This document shows, in pieces, positions 1 through 7,492 of a stretch of 64,000 nt of DNA (position 1 is its first letter; each line of letters starts with the position of its first letter). Origin of the DNA: Actinoplanes sp. TFC3 (lineage in GTDB: Bacteria; Actinomycetota; Actinomycetes; Mycobacteriales; Micromonosporaceae); the NCBI RefSeq assembly GCF_001553785.1, contig NZ_LOJP01000014.1, positions 62,001-126,000 of the forward strand, in the 5' to 3' direction. The notes beneath the pieces are model-generated. The model was not told where the DNA came from. It saw only the letters and a program-made list of their open reading frames with translations, and ran no database searches. The translations under genes and the position numbers were made by a program.

Positions 1-294
1 CGCGCGGAAGAACTCCAGCACCGGCTCGGCCGCAGCCCGCAACCGCCGGCTCGCCCCCACCGCGATGCCCAGGCCCACACCCAGCAGTGCCGCCAGGAGA
101 TAGCCCGCCGCCAGCCGCCCCAGGCTGGGCAGCACGTCGGCTCGCAGGCGCGGCCAGGTCCACGTGTCCCCGAAGGCGACGAGGATGGTCCGCAGCGGCG
201 GGGCATAGAAACTTTCACTGGTGCGGCTGGCGACGTACCAGAAGAGGAAAAGCGTTACCGGCAGCGCAAGAACCGTCAGGAACCGGCGGATCAC
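1..294 (-). CDS. ABC transporter permease, N-terminal 98 residues (cut by window edge)
   Basis: Mirror copy of the first 294 bases of the complete permease gene at 45173-45940. It begins at a GTG that overlaps the stop of the upstream permease (GTGA) and runs off the left edge. What remains is the first membrane segment (about residues 5-22) and the start of the transmembrane domain. The function is described at the complete copy. Confidence 0.85.
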   Translation of the reverse strand, partial: MIRRFLTVLALPVTLFLFWYVASRTSESFYAPPLRTILVAFGDTWTWPRLRADVLPSLGRLAAGYLLAALLGVGLGIAVGASRRLRAAAEPVLEFFRA

Positions 295-1046
295 CCGGCC
301 ACCTCCCCGCGCACGGATTGGTGCCAGGACAGCAGCCGGCGTTCGGCCAGCCGGGCGCCGAGGTTGATGGCGACGCCGAGCAGCCCGGTGACCACGATGA
401 GCGCGTCCATGGTGGCGATCGCCCCGGAGCTCTGCGCGACCGCGATGACCGAGCCGAGTCCGGGCGCACCGATGACCAGTTCGGCGGTGACGGCGAGCAC
501 GAGCGCGACAGCGGCGGCCAGGCGCAGCCCGGTGAACACGTACGGCAGCGCGGTCGGCCACAGCACGTGCCGCACCCGGGCCCAGGCGCTGAACCGGAAG
601 CTACGCGCGGTTTCCTCGGCAACGGGGTCCACATCGGCCACGCCGTGCAGTACTTGCACGAGTACTTGCCAGAACGCGGCGTACACCACGAGCAGCAGCG
701 TGGATCCGAGCCCGGTGCCGTAGAGCAGCACGGCGAGCGGGATGAGCGCGACGGACGGGATCGGGCGAAGGAACTCGATGGTCGACGCCGTCCATGTCCG
801 CAGGACCGGGACGGCGCCGATCAGCACCCCGGCCGCGACGCCGAGCGTGCAAGCGATGACCAATCCGATCGCCCATGCCGTCAGCGTGTCACCGACCGCT
901 GTCCAGAACGCCGCCGTGCGGGCCTCGGCGGCCAGCGCTGCGACAATGCGGGAGGCCGGTGGCAGATAGTCGTCGTCAACCAGCCCGAGCCGGGGCAGCA
1001 GTTCGGCGAGCCCGAGCAGCCCGGCCAGCCCGGACAGGCGCAGCAT
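291..1046 (-). CDS. ABC transporter permease, NitT/TauT (SsuC-like) type, first of two
   Basis: 251-aa inner-membrane permease. It starts at an ATG that shares one base with the stop of the binding-protein gene, and it overlaps the second permease by 4 bp, so the genes are translationally coupled. It has about six hydrophobic segments. The EAA-type loop that contacts the ATPase is visible at about residues 140-170 (ETARSFRFSAWARVRHVLWP). The length and loop fit the nitrate/sulfonate/taurine importer family. A GTG three bases upstream is an alternative start. The substrate cannot be read from sequence. Two non-identical permeases suggest a heterodimeric channel. Confidence 0.85.
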   Translation of the reverse strand: MLRLSGLAGLLGLAELLPRLGLVDDDYLPPASRIVAALAAEARTAAFWTAVGDTLTAWAIGLVIACTLGVAAGVLIGAVPVLRTWTASTIEFLRPIPSVALIPLAVLLYGTGLGSTLLLVVYAAFWQVLVQVLHGVADVDPVAEETARSFRFSAWARVRHVLWPTALPYVFTGLRLAAAVALVLAVTAELVIGAPGLGSVIAVAQSSGAIATMDALIVVTGLLGVAINLGARLAERRLLSWHQSVRGEVAG

Positions 1047-2002
1047 CACGGCAGGATCTTGGTCAGGTCCGGCGAGGCCGTACCGAAGATGCCGTCCCGC
1101 GCGCCCAGATCGGCAAGCGCCTGCACCGACGCCCGGTTGATCTGCGCGGGCCATTCCGGCAGCGTCAGCGTCTCCCGCAGCTTCGGATCGATTTTGGTGT
1201 ACGTGGCCAGCGCGGCCCGGACCTCGTCGGGATGGGCGCCGGCGTAGGTCAGCGACTCGGTGATCGCCTCGGTGAAGCGTTTGACCAGGCCGGGGTTGTC
1301 CGCGGCCAGCTTGGTGGAGGTGAAGTAGGCGGCCACGGTGAGCTCCGGCGCCGCGTCGACGTAGTTCCAGGCGACCACCCGGCCCCCCGCCGCGGTGATC
1401 TGCGACAGCGACGGCTCGACCACCCAGGCCGCGTCGACCTGGCCGTTCTGCACCGCGGCGGGCATGTTCGCGAACGGGATCTCCACGAACGAGATGGTGG
1501 CCGGGTCACCGCCGGCTTTGCGCACGGACTCCCGTACCGTGGTGTCGCCGATGTTCTTGAGGGTGTTGACAGCTATTTTCTGGCCGGCCAGCCCCGCGGC
1601 GTCCTTGATCGGGCTGTCCCCGCGCACCGCCACGCCGCCGAAGTCCTTGCCGGCCTGCCCGGTCGACGCGACCCCGGCCGCCACCGCCTTGACCGGCACG
1701 TTCTTGGTCTGCGCGATCAGCAGCGAGGTCAGGTTGCTGAACCCGAACTGGAACTGCCCGCTGACCACGCCGGGCACGATCACCGCGCCGCCCTGGCCGC
1801 TCTCCATGCTCAGCTCGATCTTGCGGGAGCCGAAGAAGCCGCGCTGCTGTCCGAGATAGATCGGTGCGACGTCGACGATCGGGATCACGCCGACCTTGAC
1901 GCGGTCGACGCCGCCGGAGGAATCGGGGCCGGCCGAGGAGCTGCACCCGGCTGCGGCACCGGCGAGGACGAGAACGACCAGCGCGGTCAGCATGCGTCGC
2001 AT
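1046..2002 (-). CDS. ABC transporter substrate-binding lipoprotein, NMT1/THI5-like
   Basis: 318-aa lipoprotein. The signal peptide (about residues 1-18) ends in a lipobox with Cys19 (GAAAGC). The mature domain resembles SsuA/TauA/NMT1 binding proteins: an early 'APIYLGQQRGFF' segment (about 50-61), 'GQFQFGFSN' (about 88-96) and 'GQVDAAWVVEP' (about 182-192). An AGGAGG Shine-Dalgarno lies 7 bp before the ATG. It is the first gene of an importer operon (binding protein, two permeases, ATPase), divergent from an IclR regulator that probably controls it. Candidate ligands are sulfonates, nitrate or pyrimidine/thiamine precursors; none can be preferred. Confidence 0.88.
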   Translation of the reverse strand: MRRMLTALVVLVLAGAAAGCSSSAGPDSSGGVDRVKVGVIPIVDVAPIYLGQQRGFFGSRKIELSMESGQGGAVIVPGVVSGQFQFGFSNLTSLLIAQTKNVPVKAVAAGVASTGQAGKDFGGVAVRGDSPIKDAAGLAGQKIAVNTLKNIGDTTVRESVRKAGGDPATISFVEIPFANMPAAVQNGQVDAAWVVEPSLSQITAAGGRVVAWNYVDAAPELTVAAYFTSTKLAADNPGLVKRFTEAITESLTYAGAHPDEVRAALATYTKIDPKLRETLTLPEWPAQINRASVQALADLGARDGIFGTASPDLTKILP

Positions 2003-2019
2003 GGGCGACCCTCCTGGAG

Positions 2020-2055
2020 TTGTGCGCACAACGCACGTAAGTTCACCAAGAGAAC
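2020..2055. promoter_or_regulatory. Candidate IclR operator region in the divergent promoter
   Basis: The gap between the binding-protein and IclR genes holds a perfect 12-bp palindrome TTGTGCGCACAA (2020-2031), 18 bp upstream of the transporter start. Next to it is an inverted repeat GTTC-N7-GAAC (2041-2055), flanked by two ACGTAAG direct repeats. Paired palindrome and repeat elements in a shared promoter are typical of IclR-family operators. Assignment to this regulator is inference. Confidence 0.5.
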
Positions 2056-2132
2056 GTAAGACTGTGGCGTGGGTCACGTCAATGATCGACTTCGATGGCA
2101 GGCCGCGCCGGATCCGGGCCGCGGCGAGGGTT

Positions 2133-2930
2133 GTGAGCGACCGTGGGAGGACGCCGGTGCCGGGTCGGGAGCCGTACTTCGTGCAGTCGCTGGAACGCGG
2201 GCTGGCCGTGATCCGCGCGTTCGACGCCCACCACCGCGAGCTCACGCTCAGCGAGGTCGCCCGGCTGTGCGGGCTGACCCGGGCCGCCGCCCGCCGGTTC
2301 CTGCTGACGCTGAGCGACCTGGGGTTCGTACGCACCGATGGCCGGATGTTCTCGCTGACGCCGCGGGTGCTCGAATTGGGGTACGCGTTCCTGTCCAGCC
2401 TGTCGCTGCCCGAGGTGGCCCAGCCGCACCTGGAGAGCCTGGCCGCCGACGTGCACGAGTCCTCGTCGCTGTCGGTGCTCGACGGCGACGACATCGTCTA
2501 CGTGGCCCGGGTGCCCACGCGCCGCATCATGACCGTGGCGATCAACGTGGGGACGCGCTTCCCGGCGTACGCGACGTCCATGGGCCGGGCCTTGATCGCC
2601 CACCTGCCCGACGCCGAGGTCGCCGCGTTCCTCGACCGGGTTGCCCTGCACCGGCTCACCGAGCGCACCATCACCTCGGCACCGGCGCTGGCCGCGGAGC
2701 TGACCGCCGTGCGCGAGCAGGGCTGGGCCCTGGTCGACCAGGAACTCGAGGAGGGGCTGCGCTCGATGGCGGCGCCGGTGCACGACCGCAGCGGCGCGGT
2801 CGTGGCCGCGGTGAACATCTCGGTGCACGCCAGCCGTACTTCGGTGGCCGAGATGCACGCCCTGCTGCCGCGGCTGCTGGCCACCACGGCGGCAATCGAC
2901 GCCGACCTGCGAGTCACGACCCCGGGCTGA
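2133..2930 (+). CDS. IclR-family transcriptional regulator
   Basis: 265-aa regulator. The N-terminal winged helix-turn-helix (about residues 12-75: FVQSLERGLAVIRAFD, then LSEVARLCGLTRAAARRFLLTL) is followed by the IclR effector domain (about 90-262), including 'FPAYATSMGRALIAHL' and 'SMAAPVHDRSGAVVAAVNIS'. The layout matches PcaR/PcaU-like members. I chose GTG 2133 because it gives the usual short N-terminus; in-frame ATG 2082 would add 17 residues. Its last bases overlap the end of the converging acetyltransferase gene by 17 bp. It likely senses the transported compound or its catabolite. Confidence 0.85.
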   Translation: MSDRGRTPVPGREPYFVQSLERGLAVIRAFDAHHRELTLSEVARLCGLTRAAARRFLLTLSDLGFVRTDGRMFSLTPRVLELGYAFLSSLSLPEVAQPHLESLAADVHESSSLSVLDGDDIVYVARVPTRRIMTVAINVGTRFPAYATSMGRALIAHLPDAEVAAFLDRVALHRLTERTITSAPALAAELTAVREQGWALVDQELEEGLRSMAAPVHDRSGAVVAAVNISVHASRTSVAEMHALLPRLLATTAAIDADLRVTTPG

Positions 2931-3459
2931 GCCACTCCTCGTGCAGGATGGCAAAGTCCAGCTCGGTGGACCATTCGCCCTTGAACAACTCGTTGCTGAC
3001 CAGCCGGGCCTCCAGGCGCATCCCGAGCCGGCGCGCCACCTTCGCCGAGGCTTCGTTGCGCTCGTCCAGGCGTGCGATGACCCGGTGCAGGCCCAGCTCG
3101 TCGAAGGCCAGCGCGAGCAGCGCCCAGGCCGCCTCGGTGGCGTAGCCCTGACCAGCGAAGCGGGGGTTGAACACGTACCCGAGCTCGCCGCCGCGGTGCT
3201 CGCGGCTGCGCCAGAACAGCACCACGTCCCCGGCCAGCTCCCCGGTGGCCGTGATCTCGGCGCCCAGCGTCAGCGCCTGGCCCTCGTCGGTGAGTTCGGT
3301 GGTGGCCCACTGGGTGGCCAGCCGGTGCGCGATGACCTCGGCGGTCATCGGCTCGAACGGCACGTACCGGCAGACATCCTCGCGCCCGCGGTACTCCAGC
3401 AACGCCTCGGTGTCCGCGCTCGTCAACGGCCGCAGCAGCAACCGCTCAGTCTTGATCAT
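2914..3459 (-). CDS. GNAT-family N-acetyltransferase (RimJ/RimL type)
   Basis: 181-aa acetyltransferase. It opens with the strand 'IKTERLLLRPL', typical of RimJ/RimL-type GNATs. Motif A for acetyl-CoA binding is visible as 'GYVFNPRFAGQGYATEAAWALL' (about 101-122; R/QxxGxG/A equivalent 'RFAGQGYA'). Then come 'HRVIARLDERNEASAKVARRLGMR' and an aromatic C-terminus. Targets may be a protein N-terminus or a small amine. The frame stays open upstream into remnants of another GNAT, so a longer start (up to 3600) is possible; the family alignment supports this ATG. Confidence 0.85.
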   Translation of the reverse strand: MIKTERLLLRPLTSADTEALLEYRGREDVCRYVPFEPMTAEVIAHRLATQWATTELTDEGQALTLGAEITATGELAGDVVLFWRSREHRGGELGYVFNPRFAGQGYATEAAWALLALAFDELGLHRVIARLDERNEASAKVARRLGMRLEARLVSNELFKGEWSTELDFAILHEEWLSPGS

Positions 3460-3600
3460 CCCCGGTCCCCCGCTTCCTGAGGTACGCGCGCCGTAGCCCG
3501 GCTGCGCGTAGTACGCGAAATTCTCAGTCATCACCTCGTTGGTGTACAACCGGATCTTGTCGCAGCCCTGCCGCGTGGCCTCGGTCTCCGCCCCCGTCAT
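3460..3600 (-). pseudogene. Remnant of a second GNAT acetyltransferase (C-terminal piece)
   Basis: About 47 codons immediately upstream of and in frame with the GNAT gene. The peptide includes 'KIRLYTNEVMTENFAYYAQP' followed by GYGAR. This is the C-terminal signature of a different GNAT subfamily (I-R-L-Y-T-N-x-x-M-T-E-N-x-x-x-Y, then G-Y). No acetyl-CoA motif precedes it; the MMPL gene ends 23 bp before. It looks like the stump of a deleted acetyltransferase gene. It could be translated as an extension of the downstream GNAT, from an ATG at its start. Confidence 0.6.
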
Positions 3601-3623
3601 CGCCCCGCCGGTTACCCTGCCGC

Positions 3624-5813
3624 TCAGCGGTGCGCGGGTTCCGGGGCCGGGGTGCCGGCGGCCGGGCGCGCCTCGCGTTCCAGGGCCGCACCCTCGACGT
3701 CGAGCACCGGTAGCCACTGCAGCCACGACGGCAGCCACCAGCCGGAGCGCCCGAGCAGGCTCAGCGCCGCCGGCACCGCGATCATGCGCACGATGAGGGC
3801 GTCGAACAGGATGCCGATGGCCAGCGCGAACGCGATCGGCTTGATGGTGTCGTTGCCCTCGGGCACGAAGCCGGCGAAAACCGCGAACATGATGGTCGCC
3901 GCGGCCACCACGACCGGGGCGGCCTGGCGGAAGCCGGTGACCACCGCGTCGCGGGGGCTGGCGCCGTGCGCGTGCGCCTCGTGCATCCGCGAGACCAGGA
4001 AGACCTGGTAGTCCATGGCCAGGCCGAACAGGATGCCGATGACGATGATCGGCGAGAGGCTCAGCAGCGGCCCGGTGGTCTCGGCGTTCACGATCTGCTG
4101 CAGCCAGCCCCACTGGAACACCGCAGTGGTGGCGCCCAGCGCCGAACCGATGGTGAGCAGGAAGCCGAGCACGCCGACCACCGGCACCAGCACCGAGCGG
4201 AACACCAGGATGAGCAGCAGCAGCGCCAGCCCGACGACCAGGATCAGGTAGCGCGGCAGGGCGTCGTCCAGCTTCTGCGACACGTCGACGCTGATCGCGG
4301 TCTGGCCGGTGACGTACACGCCCCTCTCGCCGTGGAAGGAGTCGCGCATGGCGTGCACGAGGTCGACTGTCTCGGCGCTGTCGGGTTCGGAGGCCGGGAT
4401 GACGGTGAGCAGCGCGGCCGAGCCGTTCTGGTTGGGCGTGGGCGGGGCCACCACCGCGACGCCGGGCAGCTTCTGCACGCCGGCGGCGATCGTGGTGGCG
4501 CGCTGCGGGGCGCCGGTCCCGTCGACCAGCACCAGCAGCGGGCCGGAGAAGCCGGGACCGAAGTGCTTCGCGATCAGGGCGTCCGCCTTGGCCTGGGTGC
4601 TGCCGGCGGCGGGCGGCTGGATCAGGGAGGTGCGCATGGAGAAGAACGGAACAGCGATGACCGCGAGTACGGCCACAGCGCCCAGCAGGCTCAGCACCCG
4701 GTGCCGGGTGACCGTGGCACCCCAGCCCCGGTAGAAGCCCCGCCCCTCGGTGGCCGGCGCGGCGGCGGCCTCGAGGGCGCCGGGGGCCCGCAACTTGCGG
4801 GGCAGCGCGCGGCGGCCGATGAAGCCGAGCACGGCCGGGACCAGCGTGACCGCGACCAGCACGGCCACCACGATGGTGCCGGCGGCGGCCAGACCCATCT
4901 CGGTCAGGAACGGGATCCCGGCGATGGCCAGGCCGGCCAGCGCGATCACCACCGTGATGCCCGCGGTGACCACGGCGGAGCCAGCGGTGCCCACAGCCAG
5001 CGCGGCGGCGGCTTCGGGCGTACGTCCTTGCCGCAGCTCCTGCCGGTGGCGCGTAACGATGAACAGCGCGTAGTCGATGCCCACGGCCAGCCCGAGCATG
5101 ACGGCCAGGATCGGGGTGGTGGACTGCAGGTCGACGAAGCCGCTGAGGGTGGTGATGCCCAGCGCGCCGATGCCGACCCCCACGATCGCGGTGATCAGGT
5201 TCATCCCGGCAGTCACCAGCGAGCCGTAGGTCAGCGCCAGCACCAGCAGCGCCACGACCACACCGAGAAGCTCGGCCGGCCCCCCGATGTCGGCGGCGTT
5301 CTCCTGGCTGGCCTCCCCGCTGACCTCGACGGTCAGCCCGCTCGCCCCGGCCGCGGCGACCGCGTCGTGCAGGGCAGCGCGCTGCTCGTCGGTGATCTGC
5401 GCCGCCTCCACCGGGTAGGTCACCGTGCTGTACGCCGCGGCCTGGTCAGCCGACACCGTCGCGGACTTGGGGTCCAGCGGGTTGGAGGCGCCGGCCACGC
5501 CGGGCAGCTTGGCGAGCTGAGCGACCAGCGCCGCGACCTTGGCCGCGTTGGCCCGGTCGGTGACTTTGGCGCCGGTCGGGGCGGCCATCACCACCTGGGC
5601 GGTAGCGCCGTTGGCGCCGGAGCCGAAGCGCTTGTCGATCAGGGTGAGCGCCGTGCTGGACTCCTGACCCGGGATGCTGAACGAGTTGACCGTCTTGCCG
5701 GCCAGCGTCACTGCCCCCACGCCGGTGGCCAGCAGCACCAGGAACCAGACGGCCGTGACCACGATCCGGTGCCGGAACGCCCCCAGCCCGAGTTGGTGCA
5801 GAAAGGTAGCCAT
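3624..5813 (-). CDS. MMPL/RND-family membrane transporter
   Basis: 729-aa exporter with the internal duplication of MMPL proteins. One transmembrane segment at about residues 15-37 is followed by a periplasmic-side loop (about 40-175), then a five-helix block (about 180-335). The plan is repeated with a helix at about 370, a loop, and a block at about 525-705. The helix-IV motif 'LGLAVGIDYALFIVTRHRQEL' and its counterpart 'FGLAMDYQVFLVSRMHE' carry the Asp-Tyr pair linked to proton relay. It lies 17 bp after a TetR gene on the same strand, so it is probably repressed by that regulator. The substrate is unknown: lipids, siderophores or drugs are all possible. Confidence 0.92.
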   Translation of the reverse strand: MATFLHQLGLGAFRHRIVVTAVWFLVLLATGVGAVTLAGKTVNSFSIPGQESSTALTLIDKRFGSGANGATAQVVMAAPTGAKVTDRANAAKVAALVAQLAKLPGVAGASNPLDPKSATVSADQAAAYSTVTYPVEAAQITDEQRAALHDAVAAAGASGLTVEVSGEASQENAADIGGPAELLGVVVALLVLALTYGSLVTAGMNLITAIVGVGIGALGITTLSGFVDLQSTTPILAVMLGLAVGIDYALFIVTRHRQELRQGRTPEAAAALAVGTAGSAVVTAGITVVIALAGLAIAGIPFLTEMGLAAAGTIVVAVLVAVTLVPAVLGFIGRRALPRKLRAPGALEAAAAPATEGRGFYRGWGATVTRHRVLSLLGAVAVLAVIAVPFFSMRTSLIQPPAAGSTQAKADALIAKHFGPGFSGPLLVLVDGTGAPQRATTIAAGVQKLPGVAVVAPPTPNQNGSAALLTVIPASEPDSAETVDLVHAMRDSFHGERGVYVTGQTAISVDVSQKLDDALPRYLILVVGLALLLLILVFRSVLVPVVGVLGFLLTIGSALGATTAVFQWGWLQQIVNAETTGPLLSLSPIIVIGILFGLAMDYQVFLVSRMHEAHAHGASPRDAVVTGFRQAAPVVVAAATIMFAVFAGFVPEGNDTIKPIAFALAIGILFDALIVRMIAVPAALSLLGRSGWWLPSWLQWLPVLDVEGAALEREARPAAGTPAPEPAHR

Positions 5814-5830
5814 GACTCAGGTGTGTCCTC

Positions 5831-6460
5831 TCAGTGCCCGGCCGGGTGCGGATGCCCCAGCGCGTCGTAGCTCACGGTGACAAGGTGCTCGCGCACATTG
5901 TCGGGGGGAAGGTTGCGCAGCCCGAGCGCGGTGACCGCCAGCGCTCCGAGCGCGCCGGTCACCCGCGCGAGCCGCAGCACCTCGGGGCGGGTCGGTGCGG
6001 GGCGGGCCGGTGCGCTGCCGGTGGGCTGGAGGCCGAACGCGGCGAGCAGCGCGGCCCCGATCTCGTCGAGCAGTGCCGATTCGCCGGGCTCGGTCAGCTG
6101 GCTGAATGCACTCAATATCAGCGCGATAAACCCACGGTGGCGCAGCGAGACGTCGGCGAGGGCGCGCAGCACGGCCAGGTCACGCGCCGGGCCGGGCGGA
6201 ACCGCGGCAGCGGAGGCCGACACCTCACGCACGGTAGCGGTGCAGCGCTCGACCACGGCCGCCCACAGGGCTTCCTTGCTGGCGAAGCGGTGCAGCAGGC
6301 CGGTCTTGGAGTAGCCGGTGGCGTCGGCGATGCGTTGCACGGAGGTTTCCTTGTAGCCGTGCCGGGCAAACAGCTCAGCGGCGTGGTCGATGATCGCATC
6401 GTCGATTTCCGCTCGGGTGGCCCCGCCGCATACGGACCAAGTTAGTCCTTCGCCGACCAT
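5831..6460 (-). CDS. TetR-family repressor of the MMPL exporter
   Basis: 209-aa regulator. The helix-turn-helix occupies about residues 20-65 (AAELFARHGYKETSVQRIADATGYSKTGLLHRF, then KEALW), with an all-helical ligand domain after it. I chose the ATG at 6460 because the only in-frame upstream alternative is a TTG four codons earlier. An inverted repeat covers this start codon (see the operator entry), which suggests autorepression. The MMPL gene follows after 17 bp. Confidence 0.85.
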   Translation of the reverse strand: MVGEGLTWSVCGGATRAEIDDAIIDHAAELFARHGYKETSVQRIADATGYSKTGLLHRFASKEALWAAVVERCTATVREVSASAAAVPPGPARDLAVLRALADVSLRHRGFIALILSAFSQLTEPGESALLDEIGAALLAAFGLQPTGSAPARPAPTRPEVLRLARVTGALGALAVTALGLRNLPPDNVREHLVTVSYDALGHPHPAGH

Positions 6461-6467
6461 TTTGGTC
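6434..6467. promoter_or_regulatory. Two TetR operator-like inverted repeats overlapping the tetR start
   Basis: GACCA-AAA-TGGTC (6455-6467) is a perfect 5+5 inverted repeat covering the chosen start codon. A second, imperfect one, GGACTAA-C-TTGGTCC (6434-6448), lies just inside the gene. Both share the GGACYAA half-site. This arrangement fits autoregulation of the tetR-MMPL operon and may mean that translation is leaderless or starts differently. Confidence 0.45.
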
Positions 6468-6507
6468 CGCAAAGGCGCGGAATGGTGGTCACTGCGGTCC
6501 CGGGGCT

Positions 6508-6675
6508 CTACGTGATGGCGTGCGCGCGGCGTTTGGGCGGACAGGTAGTGCCCGGCAGGGCCTCGGCGCTGGTCTTGAGCAAGGCCCGGTTGGCCAGCCC
6601 AGTCGGGCAGTCGTGGGTTGCGGCATCCTCGGCCTCGGCCTGGCTGCGGGCCAGCTCGGCGTGCAGCCGGGCGTG
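6508..6675 (-). pseudogene. Decayed GGDEF-domain start, in frame after the STAS gene
   Basis: Directly after the TAG of the STAS gene, the same frame stays open for 55 codons. It reads as a helical linker (ELARSQAEAEDAATHD) running into CPTGLANRALL. This closely matches the beginning of GGDEF diguanylate cyclase domains (HDPLTGLANRxLL). The rest of the domain, including GGDEF itself, is absent. It appears to be the stump of a deleted diguanylate cyclase, possibly once fused to the STAS domain. Confidence 0.6.
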
Positions 6676-7080
6676 CTACCGGCCCGCCACGCCGAGTTGG
6701 ACACCGCTCCTCGGCCGGCCCTCACCGCCGTCGACCGAGCGCTCGCCGGGTTCCGCCAAGAACTCCAGCGCCGCGCCGCAGTCGTCGAACATGGGGAACA
6801 GCCCGTCCACGTGCATGGTGTGCAGCACGGTGATCACCACGCGGGAGGGCGCGGCCAGGCACACCATGCCACCGCGGCGGCGGGCGTTGCGGTGCGCGCG
6901 GACCAACTGACCGAGCATCGCGTCGTCGAGCGTGGGCACCTCGGCGAGGTCGACCACCACGTGCGAATGGGTGTCGACGGCGCTGTGCAGTTCCCGGCGC
7001 AAGTCGCACCCGGCGCGGGCGCGCACCACCGCGGCACTGCGACCGGCGGCACCGCGGGCGGCGGCTTCAGAGCGGTTCAT
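6676..7080 (-). CDS. STAS-domain protein (anti-sigma-factor-antagonist-like)
   Basis: 134-aa soluble protein. A STAS fold is suggested by 'HVVVDLAEVPTLDDAMLGQLVRAHRNARRRGG' (about residues 42-73; the 'vvvDLs.v..lDs..l..Lv.a.r.a' pattern), then 'MVCLAAPSRVVITVLHTMHVDGLFPMF'. The residue after the Asp-Asp turn is Ala, where phosphorylatable antagonists carry Ser or Thr, so phospho-switching is doubtful. The start overlaps the stop of the preceding STAS gene (ATGA). The C-terminal 25 residues look unstructured and end at a TAG, after which GGDEF-like sequence continues in frame. Confidence 0.75.
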   Translation of the reverse strand: MNRSEAAARGAAGRSAAVVRARAGCDLRRELHSAVDTHSHVVVDLAEVPTLDDAMLGQLVRAHRNARRRGGMVCLAAPSRVVITVLHTMHVDGLFPMFDDCGAALEFLAEPGERSVDGGEGRPRSGVQLGVAGR

Positions 7081-7346
7081 CGGGCCTCCTCCACCTCGAG
7101 GACGTGGTCGACGCGAGCCAGGCCGAGCATTCTGCGGACCCGGTCCACCGGCGCCCGCAGGGTGAGCCGGCCGTCGGTGCGCATCAAGTCGCGGTGCAAC
7201 TGCAGCAGCAGGCCGATGGCCGCGGCGTCGATGCGCGGGCTGCGGCGCAGGTCCACCACGAGCCGGGCCGGGCGCAGCGCCGCTGCCGCGCTCAGCCGGG
7301 GGCGCCACCGTTCCACGGCGGCGCCGTCCAGCGCCTCCGTGACCAC
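7077..7346 (-). CDS. Small STAS-domain protein
   Basis: 89-aa single-domain STAS protein. It shows 'RLVVDLRRSPRIDAAAIGLLLQLHRDLMRTDGRLTLRAP' and then 'VRRMLGLARVDHVLEV'. The usual phosphorylated Ser is replaced by Ala (IDAAAIG). I chose GTG 7346 because an AGGAG lies 9 bp upstream; an in-frame GTG 27 bp further upstream is possible and would add a first beta strand. It is translationally coupled to the second STAS gene and divergent from a response-regulator operon. The partner sigma or anti-sigma factor is not in the window. Confidence 0.7.
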   Translation of the reverse strand: MVTEALDGAAVERWRPRLSAAAALRPARLVVDLRRSPRIDAAAIGLLLQLHRDLMRTDGRLTLRAPVDRVRRMLGLARVDHVLEVEEAR

Positions 7347-7369
7347 GACAGTCGTCTCCTGAGGGTGCA

Positions 7370-7430
7370 CCACCCAAGGGTGGCCGCGCCGTGTGGCAAG
7401 CCCTGCGCATCCATGTGACGGTTGCGTGAC
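7370..7430. promoter_or_regulatory. Divergent promoter with palindrome and OmpR-type direct repeat
   Basis: Between the STAS and response-regulator genes lie a 14-bp inverted repeat CCACCC-AA-GGGTGG (7370-7383) and two GTGAC half-sites 11 bp apart (7415-7419 and 7426-7430). Direct repeats with about one helical turn of spacing are the usual binding format for OmpR/PhoB-family regulators such as the one encoded next to it. Autoregulation is inferred. Confidence 0.4.
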
Positions 7431-7492
7431 AAGTGTCCCGGCGACCGGGGCCGGATTCGCCGTTGGCCGTCCCGCCCGGCAAGACTGGGGGC

